A stretch of 64,000 nt of DNA from Pseudomonadota bacterium (GCA_023403845.1 JAEYDL010000011.1:9716-73715); one strand, 5' to 3'. Positions 51,410 to 60,483 are shown, counted from the first letter of the stretch. Notes: generated by a model from the letters alone, not told the origin. Program-made: numbers and translations.

Positions 51410-52740
51410 GCGTCCAGAGCAACTCCATGCTCTCCGGAGCTGTCGGTCCGACCTTTTTCCGGTATGGAATTCCGTGGGCGCTGGGCTTTCTGCTGCTTTC
51501 TTCAGCCGGACTTGTGGATGCCGTCTTCATCGGACGCTATGCCGGTTCGGACGCTCTGGCCGCAGTCAATCTCGTCAGCCCCATGTTCAGTTTCTTTTTC
51601 GGCATCGGGATCATCCTCTCCGTAGGAGGAACCGTAACCAGTGCCAGGCATATGGGCGAGGGAGACGTAAAAAGGGCATCGGCCATGTTCAGCAAGGCCA
51701 TGACCGGTCTGCTGTTCGTCAGCCTGCTTTTCGTGGCGGGGGCGCTGCTGTTCACCGATCAGCTCCTGACCCTGCTCGGAGCGCAGGGTTCACTGGTGGA
51801 ACCGGCCCGTCTCTATTTGCGTACGCTTATGTATTTCGGACCGATTCTGCCCTGCGCCTATGCATTTTCCCAGTTCGCCCGTGTAGACCAGCATCCCGCT
51901 CTGGCGTCGTTCGGCCTCGCCCTCAGCGCAGGCGTGAACATCGTTCTGGACTTTGTGCTGATCGGCGTCTGCGGCTGGAGCGTCTTCGGCGCTGCGCTGG
52001 CTACCGGCATCGGATTCTCCTGCACTCTCGTACTGTTTCTGTGGCATTTCTTCTCCAGACGGGCCAGGCTCCGGCTGGGCCGCCCCAGAGGGGGCTGGAT
52101 GGAGCTTTTCAGGGCAGGGGCCAACGGCGGCGCAGAATTCATCAACGAAATTTCGATCGGCGCAGTTCTGCTGTTTCTCAACCGCCTCATGATCCACCAT
52201 TTCGGAGCCGATGGCGTGGCGGCCTTTACCGTGGTCAATTACGGCTCATGGTTCGGTCTGACCATGGCCTACGGCCTCAGCGATACGCTCGCCCCGCTGG
52301 TCAGCGCCAACTATGGAGCCCGACTGAAAAAACGCGTGCACTCCCTGCTCCGCATCTCCCTGCTCACGCTTTTCGGCCTGGGGGCATGCATGTTTCTGCT
52401 GTTCACCCTGTATCCCGAACAAATCATCGACCTGTTCGTTCCCGGAAACAGGCATGTGGCCGCCATTGCTCTGGATTTCATCAGGGACTACCGCTGGAGC
52501 TTCTTTTTCAGCGGCCTGAACATGGGACTCGTCTGCTACTTCACCGGACTGCATCGTCCCAAACAGGCCATGAGTCTTGCCCTCATGCGCAGTCTGCTTC
52601 TGCCGCTTCTGCTGCTCGCCACGCTCCCCCGCTGTTTTGGCGAAGAGGGCATCTATGCGGCTATCCCTGCCGCCGAAGCGCTAACGCTGGCGTTGGGGAC
52701 GTTCCTGCTCATCCGGGGAAGGCGCTGTTCCGGCTGGTAG
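51406..52740 (+). CDS. MATE family multidrug efflux protein
   Basis: The 444-residue protein has 12 hydrophobic segments and MATE features: the N-terminal half with DAVFIGRYAGSDALAAVNLVSPMFSFFFGIGIILSVGGTV, and a second repeat with GVAAFTVVNYGSWFGLTMAYGLSDTLAPLVSANYGA. Such proteins export cationic drugs or metabolites in exchange for sodium or protons. It is translationally coupled to the TetR gene, which suggests inducible export. The substrate is unknown. Confidence 0.9.
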   Translation: MSVQSNSMLSGAVGPTFFRYGIPWALGFLLLSSAGLVDAVFIGRYAGSDALAAVNLVSPMFSFFFGIGIILSVGGTVTSARHMGEGDVKRASAMFSKAMTGLLFVSLLFVAGALLFTDQLLTLLGAQGSLVEPARLYLRTLMYFGPILPCAYAFSQFARVDQHPALASFGLALSAGVNIVLDFVLIGVCGWSVFGAALATGIGFSCTLVLFLWHFFSRRARLRLGRPRGGWMELFRAGANGGAEFINEISIGAVLLFLNRLMIHHFGADGVAAFTVVNYGSWFGLTMAYGLSDTLAPLVSANYGARLKKRVHSLLRISLLTLFGLGACMFLLFTLYPEQIIDLFVPGNRHVAAIALDFIRDYRWSFFFSGLNMGLVCYFTGLHRPKQAMSLALMRSLLLPLLLLATLPRCFGEEGIYAAIPAAEALTLALGTFLLIRGRRCSGW

Positions 52741-52824
52741 ATACATTGACGAAAACGCGGAACTGGGAGAAAAAGCCCCGCGTGGTCCCGCCGGACCGAG
52801 ATCGTTCTTCCCTGTGAGGTTTCC

Positions 52825-53769
52825 ATGCCCCTTCGCGATATGCTCATGATCCTTTCATCATTCACGGCCATGGTGGCGGGCGCATTCCTGCCCCAGCTGG
52901 CGGAGCCTCTCGCCTTTCTCCCCCGCCTCTGTCTGATGCTTCTTCTCTATCTGGGGTTTCTGTCCGTGGGTACGGAGGCCCTGTTCGCCCAGGCGCGAAT
53001 CATGCCGGTCCGCATCCTTGAATTCATCGGTCTGCGGCTGTTCGTCCTGCCGCTGTTCGCCTTCGCCGTCTTTCAGGTTCTGATGCCATCCTTCGCTCTG
53101 GGCGCTCTTCTGGTGGCGGCTTCGTGCGTCGGCGTCGTTGCCCCGGTCTTTTCCAACATGATGCGGGCGGATACGCCTTTCATTCTCGTAAGCTGTCTGG
53201 CTACATCCCTGCTGCTGCCCGCCTCCCTCCCCGCCCTGCTGTATGTAGTGGATACGGGGATGCAAATCCTGCATCTCGGCAGGCTTCCCCTGCCGCCGGA
53301 CCTGACGCTCTCGGGCATGACCATTTCCCTGTGCATCACCATCATCCTGCCCTTCGTCGCCGCCTTCATTACCCGCAACCGACTGCCGAAAACCACCGTG
53401 TTCATCCTGCGCAACCAGTTTCCTGCGGCTCTGATCACGAACAGTCTGTCCACCCTGTCCGTCTTCAGCCAGTATGCCGAGGTTCTGCATCAGGACCCTG
53501 CACTTGTACTTCATGCCCTCGGCGCGACGCTGCTGCTCGGACTGATCATGATGGTCGCCGGAACGGCCCTTCCCCGCAGTATGCCCGGCAAACAGCGGCT
53601 GGCCTTCCTCATCGGCTTCGGTACGATGAACAATGTGCTGATTCTGATTCTCAGCATGCAGTTCTTCGCGGTGAACGAAGCCCTTATTGCGGCGCTCTAT
53701 CTTATCCCCTTGAACGCCCTGCTGCTTGTCTACCGTCTGTGCAGTCTCCGCTGGAGACTGGAAGCCTGA
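52825..53769 (+). CDS. Membrane transporter of the bile acid:sodium symporter superfamily (probable)
   Basis: The 314-residue protein has about 10 hydrophobic segments and the layout of BASS/AEC-type carriers, including FGTMNNVLILILSMQFFAVNEAL near the end, like the N-motif of sodium symporters. GAGG precedes the ATG. It may be in the same transcript as the MATE gene (84-base gap). The assignment is by general resemblance; substrate and ion are unknown, and an auxin-efflux-like carrier is the alternative. Confidence 0.65.
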   Translation: MPLRDMLMILSSFTAMVAGAFLPQLAEPLAFLPRLCLMLLLYLGFLSVGTEALFAQARIMPVRILEFIGLRLFVLPLFAFAVFQVLMPSFALGALLVAASCVGVVAPVFSNMMRADTPFILVSCLATSLLLPASLPALLYVVDTGMQILHLGRLPLPPDLTLSGMTISLCITIILPFVAAFITRNRLPKTTVFILRNQFPAALITNSLSTLSVFSQYAEVLHQDPALVLHALGATLLLGLIMMVAGTALPRSMPGKQRLAFLIGFGTMNNVLILILSMQFFAVNEALIAALYLIPLNALLLVYRLCSLRWRLEA

Positions 53770-53866
53770 GCCATCACGCCGTGTGGCTTCTCAGCGTGTT
53801 GTCTTCCCGACGAAAAACGGGAATACTTTCGTGCAGCCCCCAAAAAACAATCAAAAGGAACCCCTC

Positions 53867-54673
53867 ATGTCCATATTACGCCGTTTTCGTCTTCTTGCTC
53901 TTTCCGCGCTTCTTGCCCTGCCTCTCGGCTGCGCCGCCTCGCACAACGCTCCTCTGCAGGAGACTCCCATCAGCGGCACCGTTTTCTATCGTGAACGCAT
54001 GGCGCTCCCGCCTCAGGCCGAGCTGCGTCTCGTGCTGTACCGAGTCCTCCCCGACGGCTCTCAAAAACGGATGGAAGAACGTACTGCCGCAATTCATGGA
54101 CAGGTTCCCCTGCCCTTTGAACTGAAGACGACACTGCCCGAAACTGCCGCCTGCGCGCTGGAAGCGGCCATCCTCGTTGACGGCGAACCGCTGTTCGCCA
54201 CCCCTGCCCCGGTTTCCATACGCCCGGGAGACCGGGATATCCGACTGCTGACTCATCGCGTTCTCCCAGACGCCCCATCACAGTCTTCAGAGATCTCCGC
54301 TTCCGTACCCGCCGACCTCACGGGCAAGCTCTGGGTACTTTCGTCCGTGGGCGGAAAACCGGCCGAAGTCTTTCCCGGCCAACCCCAAGCGCATCTGTCC
54401 TTTACCCCGGAACAGAAAGAAGTCTTGAGAATTTCCGGTTCCGACGGCTGCAACCGTCTTGTCGGAACCTGTACAGTCTCGGAAACCAGAATTCAGTTTT
54501 CTCACCTGGGATCGACCATGATGCTGTGCCCTGCCGGTGACGAACAGGCCAGAGCCTTTGCGAAGGCTCTCTCCGAGACTACGCACTGGCGCTTTGTCGA
54601 TGAAACGAAAACACGTCTGGAACTGCTGAAGGACTCCTCGCCCCTGCTGCTTCTGGAGGCGAAGGCCCTCTAG
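53867..54673 (+). CDS. Lipoprotein with YbaY-like and META (HslJ-like) domains
   Basis: The 268-residue protein has a lipoprotein signal with lipobox LPLGC (Cys22). The first domain (about 35-130, ISGTVFYRERMALPPQAELRLVLYRV) matches the YbaY/YscW-like fold. The second (about 150-265) is a META domain: GKLWVLSSVGGKPAE, ISGSDGCNRLVGTCTV, LGSTMMLCP. These domains occur in envelope stress proteins such as HslJ. It would sit in the periplasm, anchored to a membrane. AAAAGGAA precedes the ATG at 53867. Confidence 0.85.
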   Translation: MSILRRFRLLALSALLALPLGCAASHNAPLQETPISGTVFYRERMALPPQAELRLVLYRVLPDGSQKRMEERTAAIHGQVPLPFELKTTLPETAACALEAAILVDGEPLFATPAPVSIRPGDRDIRLLTHRVLPDAPSQSSEISASVPADLTGKLWVLSSVGGKPAEVFPGQPQAHLSFTPEQKEVLRISGSDGCNRLVGTCTVSETRIQFSHLGSTMMLCPAGDEQARAFAKALSETTHWRFVDETKTRLELLKDSSPLLLLEAKAL

Positions 54674-55153
54674 AGTCGCCACAAAGACAAATCCGGACAT
54701 TGAGTCGCTCTCTTGTGCCTTTGCCTGCATGGGCAGATCCGGCATCCCAAGGTGAAAAAGGAGCATTAACCCCGCACTGCAAAGTCTGACCTGAAGTCGG
54801 AAACCCAAAGACAAAAGTATCAGGCTGAAGGTTGATACCCGCTCCGGCGGGGGATCCAAACCCTGCCGCGAGGCTCCCCTAGTCGAACTGGTTCAATGCA
54901 GGCATGATACCGATCTCCGGACGGGAACCTGATTCCGTCCGGAGCTTCCCTCCTCTTCCATGCAGGCCAGCCCGGACGACGGACTTCTCCGGATGACGGC
55001 AGAAACGGCCATCCCCTCTGCGAAGAGAAAAATCCTCCGCATAATTTTGCAAAAAGAAACAATTTTCATGAAATACTGTCGGAGAGATCATCATTTTCTC
55101 CTGAATCTGTCGGATTAAAAACGGATTCATCCAGAAGAAAGGTAAAAAAGACT
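54674..55153. other. Gene-free stretch before the liv operon
   Basis: About 480 bases. A hairpin at 54915-54944 (CTCCGGACGG arms with one bulged G, loop CCTGA) has no U-tract. Short frames on the minus strand have no convincing starts. The part from 55020 on is richer in A and T and probably holds the liv promoter, but I cannot fix -10 and -35 boxes with confidence. Confidence 0.4.
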
Positions 55154-55182
55154 GCCCCGCGGTTGCGCGGGCATGATTTTTT
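55154..55182 (+). terminator. Terminator-like hairpin in the livJ upstream region
   Basis: GCCCCGC pairs with the GCGCGGGC arm around a short loop, and ATGATTTTTT follows. It lies 115 bases before the livJ ATG, so it either ends a short upstream transcript or attenuates the operon. Confidence 0.55.
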
Positions 55183-55199
55183 CTGTAACGTATGACAGC

Positions 55200-55244
55200 T
55201 TCCACCGGCATATCTTTCGGTGGAAATATCGGTGTATTCCACCG
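55200..55244 (+). promoter_or_regulatory. Mutually exclusive hairpins in the livJ leader
   Basis: TTCCACCG occurs at 55200-55207 and again at 55237-55244, with its complement CGGTGGAA at 55218-55225 between them. The middle arm can pair perfectly (8 bp) with either outer copy, with loops of 10 and 11 bases. This is the geometry of an RNA switch, or of repeated half-sites for a dimeric regulator. The livJ ATG is 53 bases downstream. Confidence 0.5.
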
Positions 55245-55296
55245 AGTCGGAAGAAGGTCTCACCGTTGCAGCAACCCTTTCTGGAGGATGGAAGAA

Positions 55297-56436
55297 ATGA
55301 AATTCGGCACCATTCTGAGTGCGGTCGCCCTCGCGGCCATGACGGCTGGCTTCGCCCTGTCCGCCCAGGCCGCAGACCCTATCAAGATCGGCGTCTATCT
55401 GCCGCTTACCGGCCAGAACGCCTTCGGCGGCCAGCTCGAGCTTGAAGGCATCCAGCTTGCGCACAAACTTACCCCCACCGTCCTCGACCGGCCCGTTGAA
55501 CTCGTTGTGGTAGACAACAAGTCCGACAAGGTTGAAGCCGCCAACGCCGTGAAGCGCCTCACCGAACGCGACAAGGTTCTGGCCATCATCGGCACCTACG
55601 GCTCCTCTCTGGCCATGGCGGGCGGCGAAGTCGCCGAACGCGCCAAGGTTCCCTGCATCGGCACTTCCTGCACCAATCCGCTGGTAACTCAGGGCAAAAA
55701 GTATTATTTCCGGGCCTGCTTCATCGATCCCTATCAGGGAGCCGCGGCGGCCACCTACGCCTACAAGACCCTCGGCTTCAAAAAGGCCGCCGTTCTGACC
55801 GACGTGGCCAACGACTACGCGGTAGGCCTCTCCTCCTTCTTCAAACGTGCCTACAAGAAAGCCGGAGGAGAACTCGTCGCCGACATGAAGTACAGCTCCG
55901 GTGACCAGGATTTCACCGCCCAGCTCACCGAACTGATCAGCAAGAAGCCCGACATCGTGTTTATGCCCGCCTACTTCGCTGAGGGCGCCATCATCATGAA
56001 GCAGGCCCGCGAACTCGGAGCCACCTTCGTGCTCATGGGCGCGGACGCCATGGACAACCCGGACACCCTCAAGATCGGCGGCAAGGCCGTCGAGGGCTTC
56101 CTGCACACCACCTTCCCCTATGACGTGAACATGCCCGTCATGAGCAAGGAAGCGCAGATCTTTACGGACGCCTGGAAAAAAGCGTATCCCGAAAAGGATC
56201 CCAATGTGAACTCCGCTCTTGGCTACAACTGCTACAACATCATCATCGACGCCATCAAGCGGGCCGGAAAGGCTGATACCGAGGCCCTGACCGAAGCCCT
56301 CGCCGCGACCAAGAACCTGCCCACAGCGCTCGGCGTGCTCAGCATCAACGCTTCTCACGACGCTGAAATGCCCGTCGGCATCATCAAGTACTCCAACGGC
56401 AAGCGCGCCTATATCGGAGACGCCGTCGCCGAGTAG
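55297..56436 (+). CDS. livJ: Branched-chain amino acid ABC transporter, substrate-binding protein
   Basis: Periplasmic receptor of a high-affinity uptake system. Residues 1-23 are a signal peptide ending AQA-ADP. The mature start DPIKIGVYLPLTGQNAFGGQLELEG, AIIGTYGSSLAMAGGEVAER and the FMPAYFAEGAIIMKQARELG segment are typical of LivJ/LivK. The start at 55297 has GGAGG 9 bases upstream; an ATG at 55288 sits directly on the ribosome binding site. It is the first gene of livJHMGF. Leucine-type ligands are likely, though related receptors bind other amino acids or amides. Confidence 0.92.
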   Translation: MKFGTILSAVALAAMTAGFALSAQAADPIKIGVYLPLTGQNAFGGQLELEGIQLAHKLTPTVLDRPVELVVVDNKSDKVEAANAVKRLTERDKVLAIIGTYGSSLAMAGGEVAERAKVPCIGTSCTNPLVTQGKKYYFRACFIDPYQGAAAATYAYKTLGFKKAAVLTDVANDYAVGLSSFFKRAYKKAGGELVADMKYSSGDQDFTAQLTELISKKPDIVFMPAYFAEGAIIMKQARELGATFVLMGADAMDNPDTLKIGGKAVEGFLHTTFPYDVNMPVMSKEAQIFTDAWKKAYPEKDPNVNSALGYNCYNIIIDAIKRAGKADTEALTEALAATKNLPTALGVLSINASHDAEMPVGIIKYSNGKRAYIGDAVAE

Positions 56437-56454
56437 AGGATAACAAAATACAAA

Positions 56455-56505
56455 AGGGGGGCCTCTGCCCCCCTGTCCTGTTGTGCGGCGGCGTTTCACC
56501 GCCGC
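56455..56505 (+). other. Two hairpins between livJ and livH
   Basis: AGGGGGGC/GCCCCCCT with loop CTCT (56455-56474) and GCGGCGG/CCGCCGC (56485-56505). Placed between the binding protein and the permease, they probably stabilise the livJ mRNA or stop part of the transcription, giving more receptor than permease. That is common in binding-protein operons. Confidence 0.65.
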
Positions 56506-56593
56506 CCTCCTGATGGGCTTTCCCGCGTCGATCTCTCGCCGAATCCATGCCGCGTAATGCCCGTCCAACCCCTTCGCAAGCAAGGCAGGCATC

Positions 56594-57487
56594 ATGAGCC
56601 TGGATATGTTTCTCCAGCATTTCTTCAATGCCCTGACTCTAGGGTCGCTTTACGGGCTGATAGCCATCGGCTACACGATGGTCTACGGCATCCTTCGCCT
56701 CATCAACTTCGCCCACGGGGACATCCTCATGCTGGGCGCATACTTCGTATTCTACGGGACGACCATCTTCTTTCTTCCCTGGGGCGTCGCCGTGGTCGTG
56801 GCCATTCTGGCGGCCAGCGCCGTGGGCATTCTGGTCGATCGCGTCGCCTATCGTCCTCTGCGCGACGCACCGCGCATTTCTGCTCTCATCAGCGCCATCG
56901 CCGTCTCGTTTTTCATCGAGAGCCTTTCCGTGGTGCTGTTTACCGGCCTTCCTCGGCCCGTGCATCAGCCCGACTGGCTTATGACTCCCATTACGATGGG
57001 CAGCCTCAAGCTCCTGCCCATCACCATCGTGGTGCCCGTGGTCAGCTTCCTGCTGGTGCTCGGCCTGCTCTGGGTCATCTATCGCACCAAACCCGGCCTT
57101 GCCATGCGCGCCATTTCCAAGGATATCGAAACAACTCGCCTGCTCGGCGTGCGCGTCGACCGAATCATCGCGCTGGCCTTCGGCCTCGGTTCAGCTCTCG
57201 CCGCCGCCTCTGGCATCATGTGGGCTCTGCGTTACCCGCAGATCAACCCCTATATGGGCATATTCCCCGGCTTCAAGGCCTTCATCGCGGCCGTACTCGG
57301 AGGCATCGGCTCAATTCAGGGCGCAATGATCGGCGGACTGCTGCTCGGTTTCATTGAAATCATGACCGTGGCATTCCTGCCCAGCCTTTCCGGCTACCGC
57401 GACGCCTTCGCCTTCATCGTGCTGGTTCTGGTTCTTCTGGTCAAACCTACCGGCCTGTTCGGCCAGCAGTCGGAGGAAAAGATATGA
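56594..57487 (+). CDS. livH: Branched-chain amino acid ABC transporter permease LivH
   Basis: A 297-residue inner-membrane permease with about eight hydrophobic segments. ALTLGSLYGLIAIGYTMVYGILRLINFAHGDILMLGAY is the LivH N-terminal signature, and AISKDIETTRLLGVRVDRIIALAFGLGSALAAASGIMW contains the EAA-like loop that contacts the ATPases. AVLGGIGSIQGAMIGGLLLG follows. It overlaps livM by 4 bases. Confidence 0.95.
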   Translation: MSLDMFLQHFFNALTLGSLYGLIAIGYTMVYGILRLINFAHGDILMLGAYFVFYGTTIFFLPWGVAVVVAILAASAVGILVDRVAYRPLRDAPRISALISAIAVSFFIESLSVVLFTGLPRPVHQPDWLMTPITMGSLKLLPITIVVPVVSFLLVLGLLWVIYRTKPGLAMRAISKDIETTRLLGVRVDRIIALAFGLGSALAAASGIMWALRYPQINPYMGIFPGFKAFIAAVLGGIGSIQGAMIGGLLLGFIEIMTVAFLPSLSGYRDAFAFIVLVLVLLVKPTGLFGQQSEEKI

Positions 57488-58527
57488 ATGCCTCCCTGCG
57501 CAACCTGATTCTCAATCTGCTCGCCATCGCCGCACTTGGAGCCTTCCTGCTCTGGGCCGAAGGCAATCTCGACGGCTACAAGATCCAGATCCTGAATCTG
57601 ATCGCGGTCAATGCCATCCTCGCCCTCTCCCTGAATCTTATCTACGGGTTCACAGGCATGTTCTCGCTCGGGCATGCCGGATTCATGGCCATCGGAGCCT
57701 ATGTTTCCGCTCTATGTATCCTCACGCCGGATCAGAAGGAAATGATGTGGATTCTCGAGGAAATCGCCTGGCCTTTCTCCGTCATTCAGACGCCTTTCTG
57801 GATTTCCGTGCTGGCCGGGGGACTGGTGGCTGCCATCTTCGGCCTGTTCATAGCCATTCCCGTCCTGAGGCTGGGCGGTGACTATCTTGGCATCGCAACG
57901 CTGGGCTTTGCGGAGATCATCCGCGTGCTCATCGTCAACTTTACGCCCATCACCAACGGCTCGCTCGGCATCAAGGGCATTCCGAGCCACGCCACCCTGC
58001 TCGTCAACTACGGCTGGCTTCTGGTCACGCTCTACTGTCTTGTAAAGCTGATCAAGAGCAACTTCGGCAATCTGTTCAAGGCAATCCGCGACGACGAAAT
58101 CGCTGCGAAGGTCATGGGGATCGACACGTTCCGCTACAAGGTGCTGTCCTTCTGCATCGGAGCGTTCTTTGCCGGCGTCGGCGGCGCGCTGCTCGGCAAC
58201 CTTCTGACCACCATCGACCCCAAAATGTTCACCTTCCTCCTCACCTTCAACGTGCTCATGATTGTGGTGGCCGGAGGCCTCGGCTCCATCACCGGGAGCA
58301 TCCTCGGCAGCGTGGTCATTACCGTTCTGCTCGAATGGCTGCGCGTGGTGGAGGAACCGCTGGAACTCGTCGGATTCGAGATTCCCGGTATTCCCGGTAT
58401 GCGCATGGTCGTTTTCTCTCTGGTGCTCCTCGCCATTATTCTCTATCGCCGCGAAGGCATCATGGGGATGCGTGAACTGACGTGGGACGCCATCTTCGAC
58501 TTCTGCACCCGGAGGAAACGCGCATGA
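57484..58527 (+). CDS. livM: Branched-chain amino acid ABC transporter permease LivM
   Basis: A 347-residue permease partner of LivH. LSLNLIYGFTGMFSLGHAGFMAIGAYVSA is the LivM signature; AIRDDEIAAKVMGIDTFRYKVLSFCIGAFFAGVGGALLG is its ATPase-contact loop. About 10 membrane segments are present. It starts in the livH stop (ATGA) and overlaps livG by 4 bases. Confidence 0.95.
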   Translation: MNASLRNLILNLLAIAALGAFLLWAEGNLDGYKIQILNLIAVNAILALSLNLIYGFTGMFSLGHAGFMAIGAYVSALCILTPDQKEMMWILEEIAWPFSVIQTPFWISVLAGGLVAAIFGLFIAIPVLRLGGDYLGIATLGFAEIIRVLIVNFTPITNGSLGIKGIPSHATLLVNYGWLLVTLYCLVKLIKSNFGNLFKAIRDDEIAAKVMGIDTFRYKVLSFCIGAFFAGVGGALLGNLLTTIDPKMFTFLLTFNVLMIVVAGGLGSITGSILGSVVITVLLEWLRVVEEPLELVGFEIPGIPGMRMVVFSLVLLAIILYRREGIMGMRELTWDAIFDFCTRRKRA

Positions 58528-59327
58528 GCTTTCTGAATGCCACGGCGGAAACGCCCGCCATCCTCGAAGTGCGGAACGTCACCATGCGTTTCGGCGGCAT
58601 TACCGCCGTCAACGACCTGAGCATGCGTTTTCCCAAGGGGTCCATTACGGGACTTATCGGTCCGAACGGAGCCGGAAAGACCACTGCGTTCAACGTGATC
58701 AGCGGATTCTACACACCGCAGGAAGGTTCCATCACCTTCAAGGGGCAGAATGTGAAGGGCTTCCCGCCCCATCGCATATGCAAGGCCGGTATGGCCCGGA
58801 CTTTCCAGAACATCCGGCTATTCGGCAGTGAAACCGCCGTGGAGAACGTCATGGTGGGTTGCCATGTGCGCCGCAAGTCCCAGTGGTGGATGCCCATGCT
58901 GAGCCTCCCGTGGGCCATGCGGGAAGAACGTGAGATCCGCGAGCGTGCCCTTGAACTCATCCACAAGCTCGCGCTCGATTCCTACGCGCAGGAAAAGGCA
59001 TCCAGCCTTCCCTACGGAGCGCAGCGACGTCTGGAAATCGCCCGGGCGCTGGCCACACAACCGGACTTTCTGCTGCTGGATGAACCCGCCGCAGGCATGA
59101 ATCCACAGGAAAGCACAGAACTCATGCACTTCATCAAGCGCATCCGCGACGAGTTCGATCTCACCATCCTTCTTATCGAACACGATATGAAAGTGGTGAT
59201 GGGCGTGTGCCAGTACATCTGGGTTCTGGAATACGGCCAGCTTATCGCTGAAGGCGAACCGGACGTCATTCGGAATGATCCCAAGGTTATCGAAGCCTAT
59301 CTCGGAGAGGATGTGAATAATGCTTGA
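58524..59327 (+). CDS. livG: Branched-chain amino acid ABC transporter ATPase LivG
   Basis: A 267-residue cytosolic ATPase. It has Walker A GPNGAGKTTAFN, the LivG-specific ARTFQNIRLFGSETAVENVMVG, the signature variant LPYGAQRRLEIARAL, Walker B LLLDEPAAGMNP and the switch His in LIEHDMKVVMG. AGGAGG lies before the ATG at 58524, inside livM. It overlaps livF by 8 bases. Confidence 0.95.
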   Translation: MSFLNATAETPAILEVRNVTMRFGGITAVNDLSMRFPKGSITGLIGPNGAGKTTAFNVISGFYTPQEGSITFKGQNVKGFPPHRICKAGMARTFQNIRLFGSETAVENVMVGCHVRRKSQWWMPMLSLPWAMREEREIRERALELIHKLALDSYAQEKASSLPYGAQRRLEIARALATQPDFLLLDEPAAGMNPQESTELMHFIKRIRDEFDLTILLIEHDMKVVMGVCQYIWVLEYGQLIAEGEPDVIRNDPKVIEAYLGEDVNNA

Positions 59328-60054
59328 AATCAAGGACCTGCATGTTCACTATGGCGGCATTCACGCGGTGCAGGGCGTCAACATGCGCATTCCCCGTGGT
59401 CAGATCGTCACGCTGATCGGAGCCAACGGAGCGGGCAAGAGCAGCGTTATCCGTTCCGTCTCCGGCCTCGTAAAGGATGTCCGCGGCGAAGTGCTGTATA
59501 CGCCGGTCGGCAGGGATGGCAAGGAGGAAACGCCTCGTCAGCTTCTGAAACGCCCCCCGGAAGATATGGTCCGTCAGGGTATTTCCATGAGTCCCGAGGG
59601 ACGCCGTATCCTGCCGCACCTGACCGTCGAGGAAAATCTCATGCTCGGGGCGTATATCCGCAACGACAGAGACGGGATAGCACAGGACATCAAATGGGTG
59701 TACAGCCTGTTTCCGCGTCTGGAAGAACGCAGCTGGCAAAAAGGCGGCACGCTTTCGGGCGGCGAACAGCAGATGCTCGCCGTGGGACGGGCGCTCATGA
59801 GCCGTCCTGACCTCATCATGCTGGATGAACCATCTCTTGGGCTGGCTCCTCTGCTGGTCAAGGAAATATTCGACATTATCCTCCGGATCAATGCCGAAGG
59901 AAAAACGGTTCTGCTGGTGGAACAGAACGCCCTGGCGGCGCTGTCCATTGCACACTACGCTTATGTGCTGGAGGTCGGACGCGTGGTGGCGGAGGCTCCG
60001 GGCAAGGAGCTTATGAAGGACCCGAAGGTCAAGGCAGCCTACCTTGGTGGCTGA
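59320..60054 (+). CDS. livF: Branched-chain amino acid ABC transporter ATPase LivF
   Basis: The second ATPase of the system, 244 residues. It has Walker A GANGAGKSSVIR, the signature LSGGEQQMLAVGRALMSRP, Walker B LIMLDEPSLGLAP, and VLLVEQNALAALSIAHYAYVLEVGRVV, which is typical of LivF. It ends the livJHMGF operon. No terminator is visible in the 105 bases between its stop and tRNA-Lys. Confidence 0.95.
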   Translation: MLEIKDLHVHYGGIHAVQGVNMRIPRGQIVTLIGANGAGKSSVIRSVSGLVKDVRGEVLYTPVGRDGKEETPRQLLKRPPEDMVRQGISMSPEGRRILPHLTVEENLMLGAYIRNDRDGIAQDIKWVYSLFPRLEERSWQKGGTLSGGEQQMLAVGRALMSRPDLIMLDEPSLGLAPLLVKEIFDIILRINAEGKTVLLVEQNALAALSIAHYAYVLEVGRVVAEAPGKELMKDPKVKAAYLGG

Positions 60055-60159
60055 GCCATTTCCAGCCCAGTTTTTGCGTCACTCTTCCGGACTATGCCCA
60101 AGACCACGGAAAAACCTTGACACAGAAAGGCTGCTGGAGTATCAATCCAAATTCGGAAC

Positions 60160-60235
60160 GGGACGTTAACTCAGTAGGTAGAGTATCTGCCTTTTAAGCA
60201 GAGAGTCGCAGGTTCGAACCCCGCACGACCCACCA
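60160..60235 (+). tRNA. tRNA-Lys (anticodon TTT), apparently chimeric
   Basis: A 76-base cloverleaf with D stem ACTC/GAGT, anticodon stem TCTGC/GCAGA, loop CTTTTAA, T loop TTCGAAC and encoded CCA. Two stems contain a mispair: acceptor GGGACGT against ACGACCC has A4-A69, and T stem GCAGG against CCCGC has A51-C63. In both, the 5' strand lies before the T loop and the 3' strand after it. A functional tRNA would not be expected to carry both mismatches. Confidence 0.85.
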
Positions 60236-60243
60236 TGGCATGT

Positions 60244-60276
60244 AAGCCCCTGATGCGAGAGCGTCAGGGGCTTTTT
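60244..60276 (+). terminator. Terminator of tRNA-Lys
   Basis: AAGCCCCTGA pairs perfectly with TCAGGGGCTT over 10 bp with a 10-base loop, followed by TTTGCG. It starts 8 bases past the CCA. Confidence 0.9.
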
Positions 60277-60387
60277 GCGTCTGTGGGGCCGGGGTGTCCG
60301 CAGATGATGAAGACGGGCCGTCCCGAAAGGGGCGGCCCGTTGGTGTTTTCGGCGCAGTACGGTGCACGGTGGAGCGGGAAGCGGCGG

Positions 60388-60436
60388 AAAAAGCAAGGGC
60401 CCGGGAGGACACGGAGAACATCCTTCCCGGACCCTT
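60388..60436 (-). terminator. Terminator of the EamA gene
   Basis: The AAGGG-CCCGGGA-GGA arm pairs with TCC-TTCCCGG-ACCCTT, with one mismatch and one bulge. On the minus strand GCTTTTTCC follows. Another strong hairpin, 12 bp with a GAAA loop, lies at 60313-60340. Confidence 0.7.
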
Positions 60437-60483
60437 GGGAGCCGTCGTCTGCAGCCGACAGGCTCCATGATCTTGTCTGCATG

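Noticed and set aside
60160..60235. tRNA-Lys as an ordinary phage or island attachment site
   Set aside because: No integrase gene and no second copy of the tRNA 3' end are in view. An intact attachment site would also normally preserve base pairing, unlike this tRNA.
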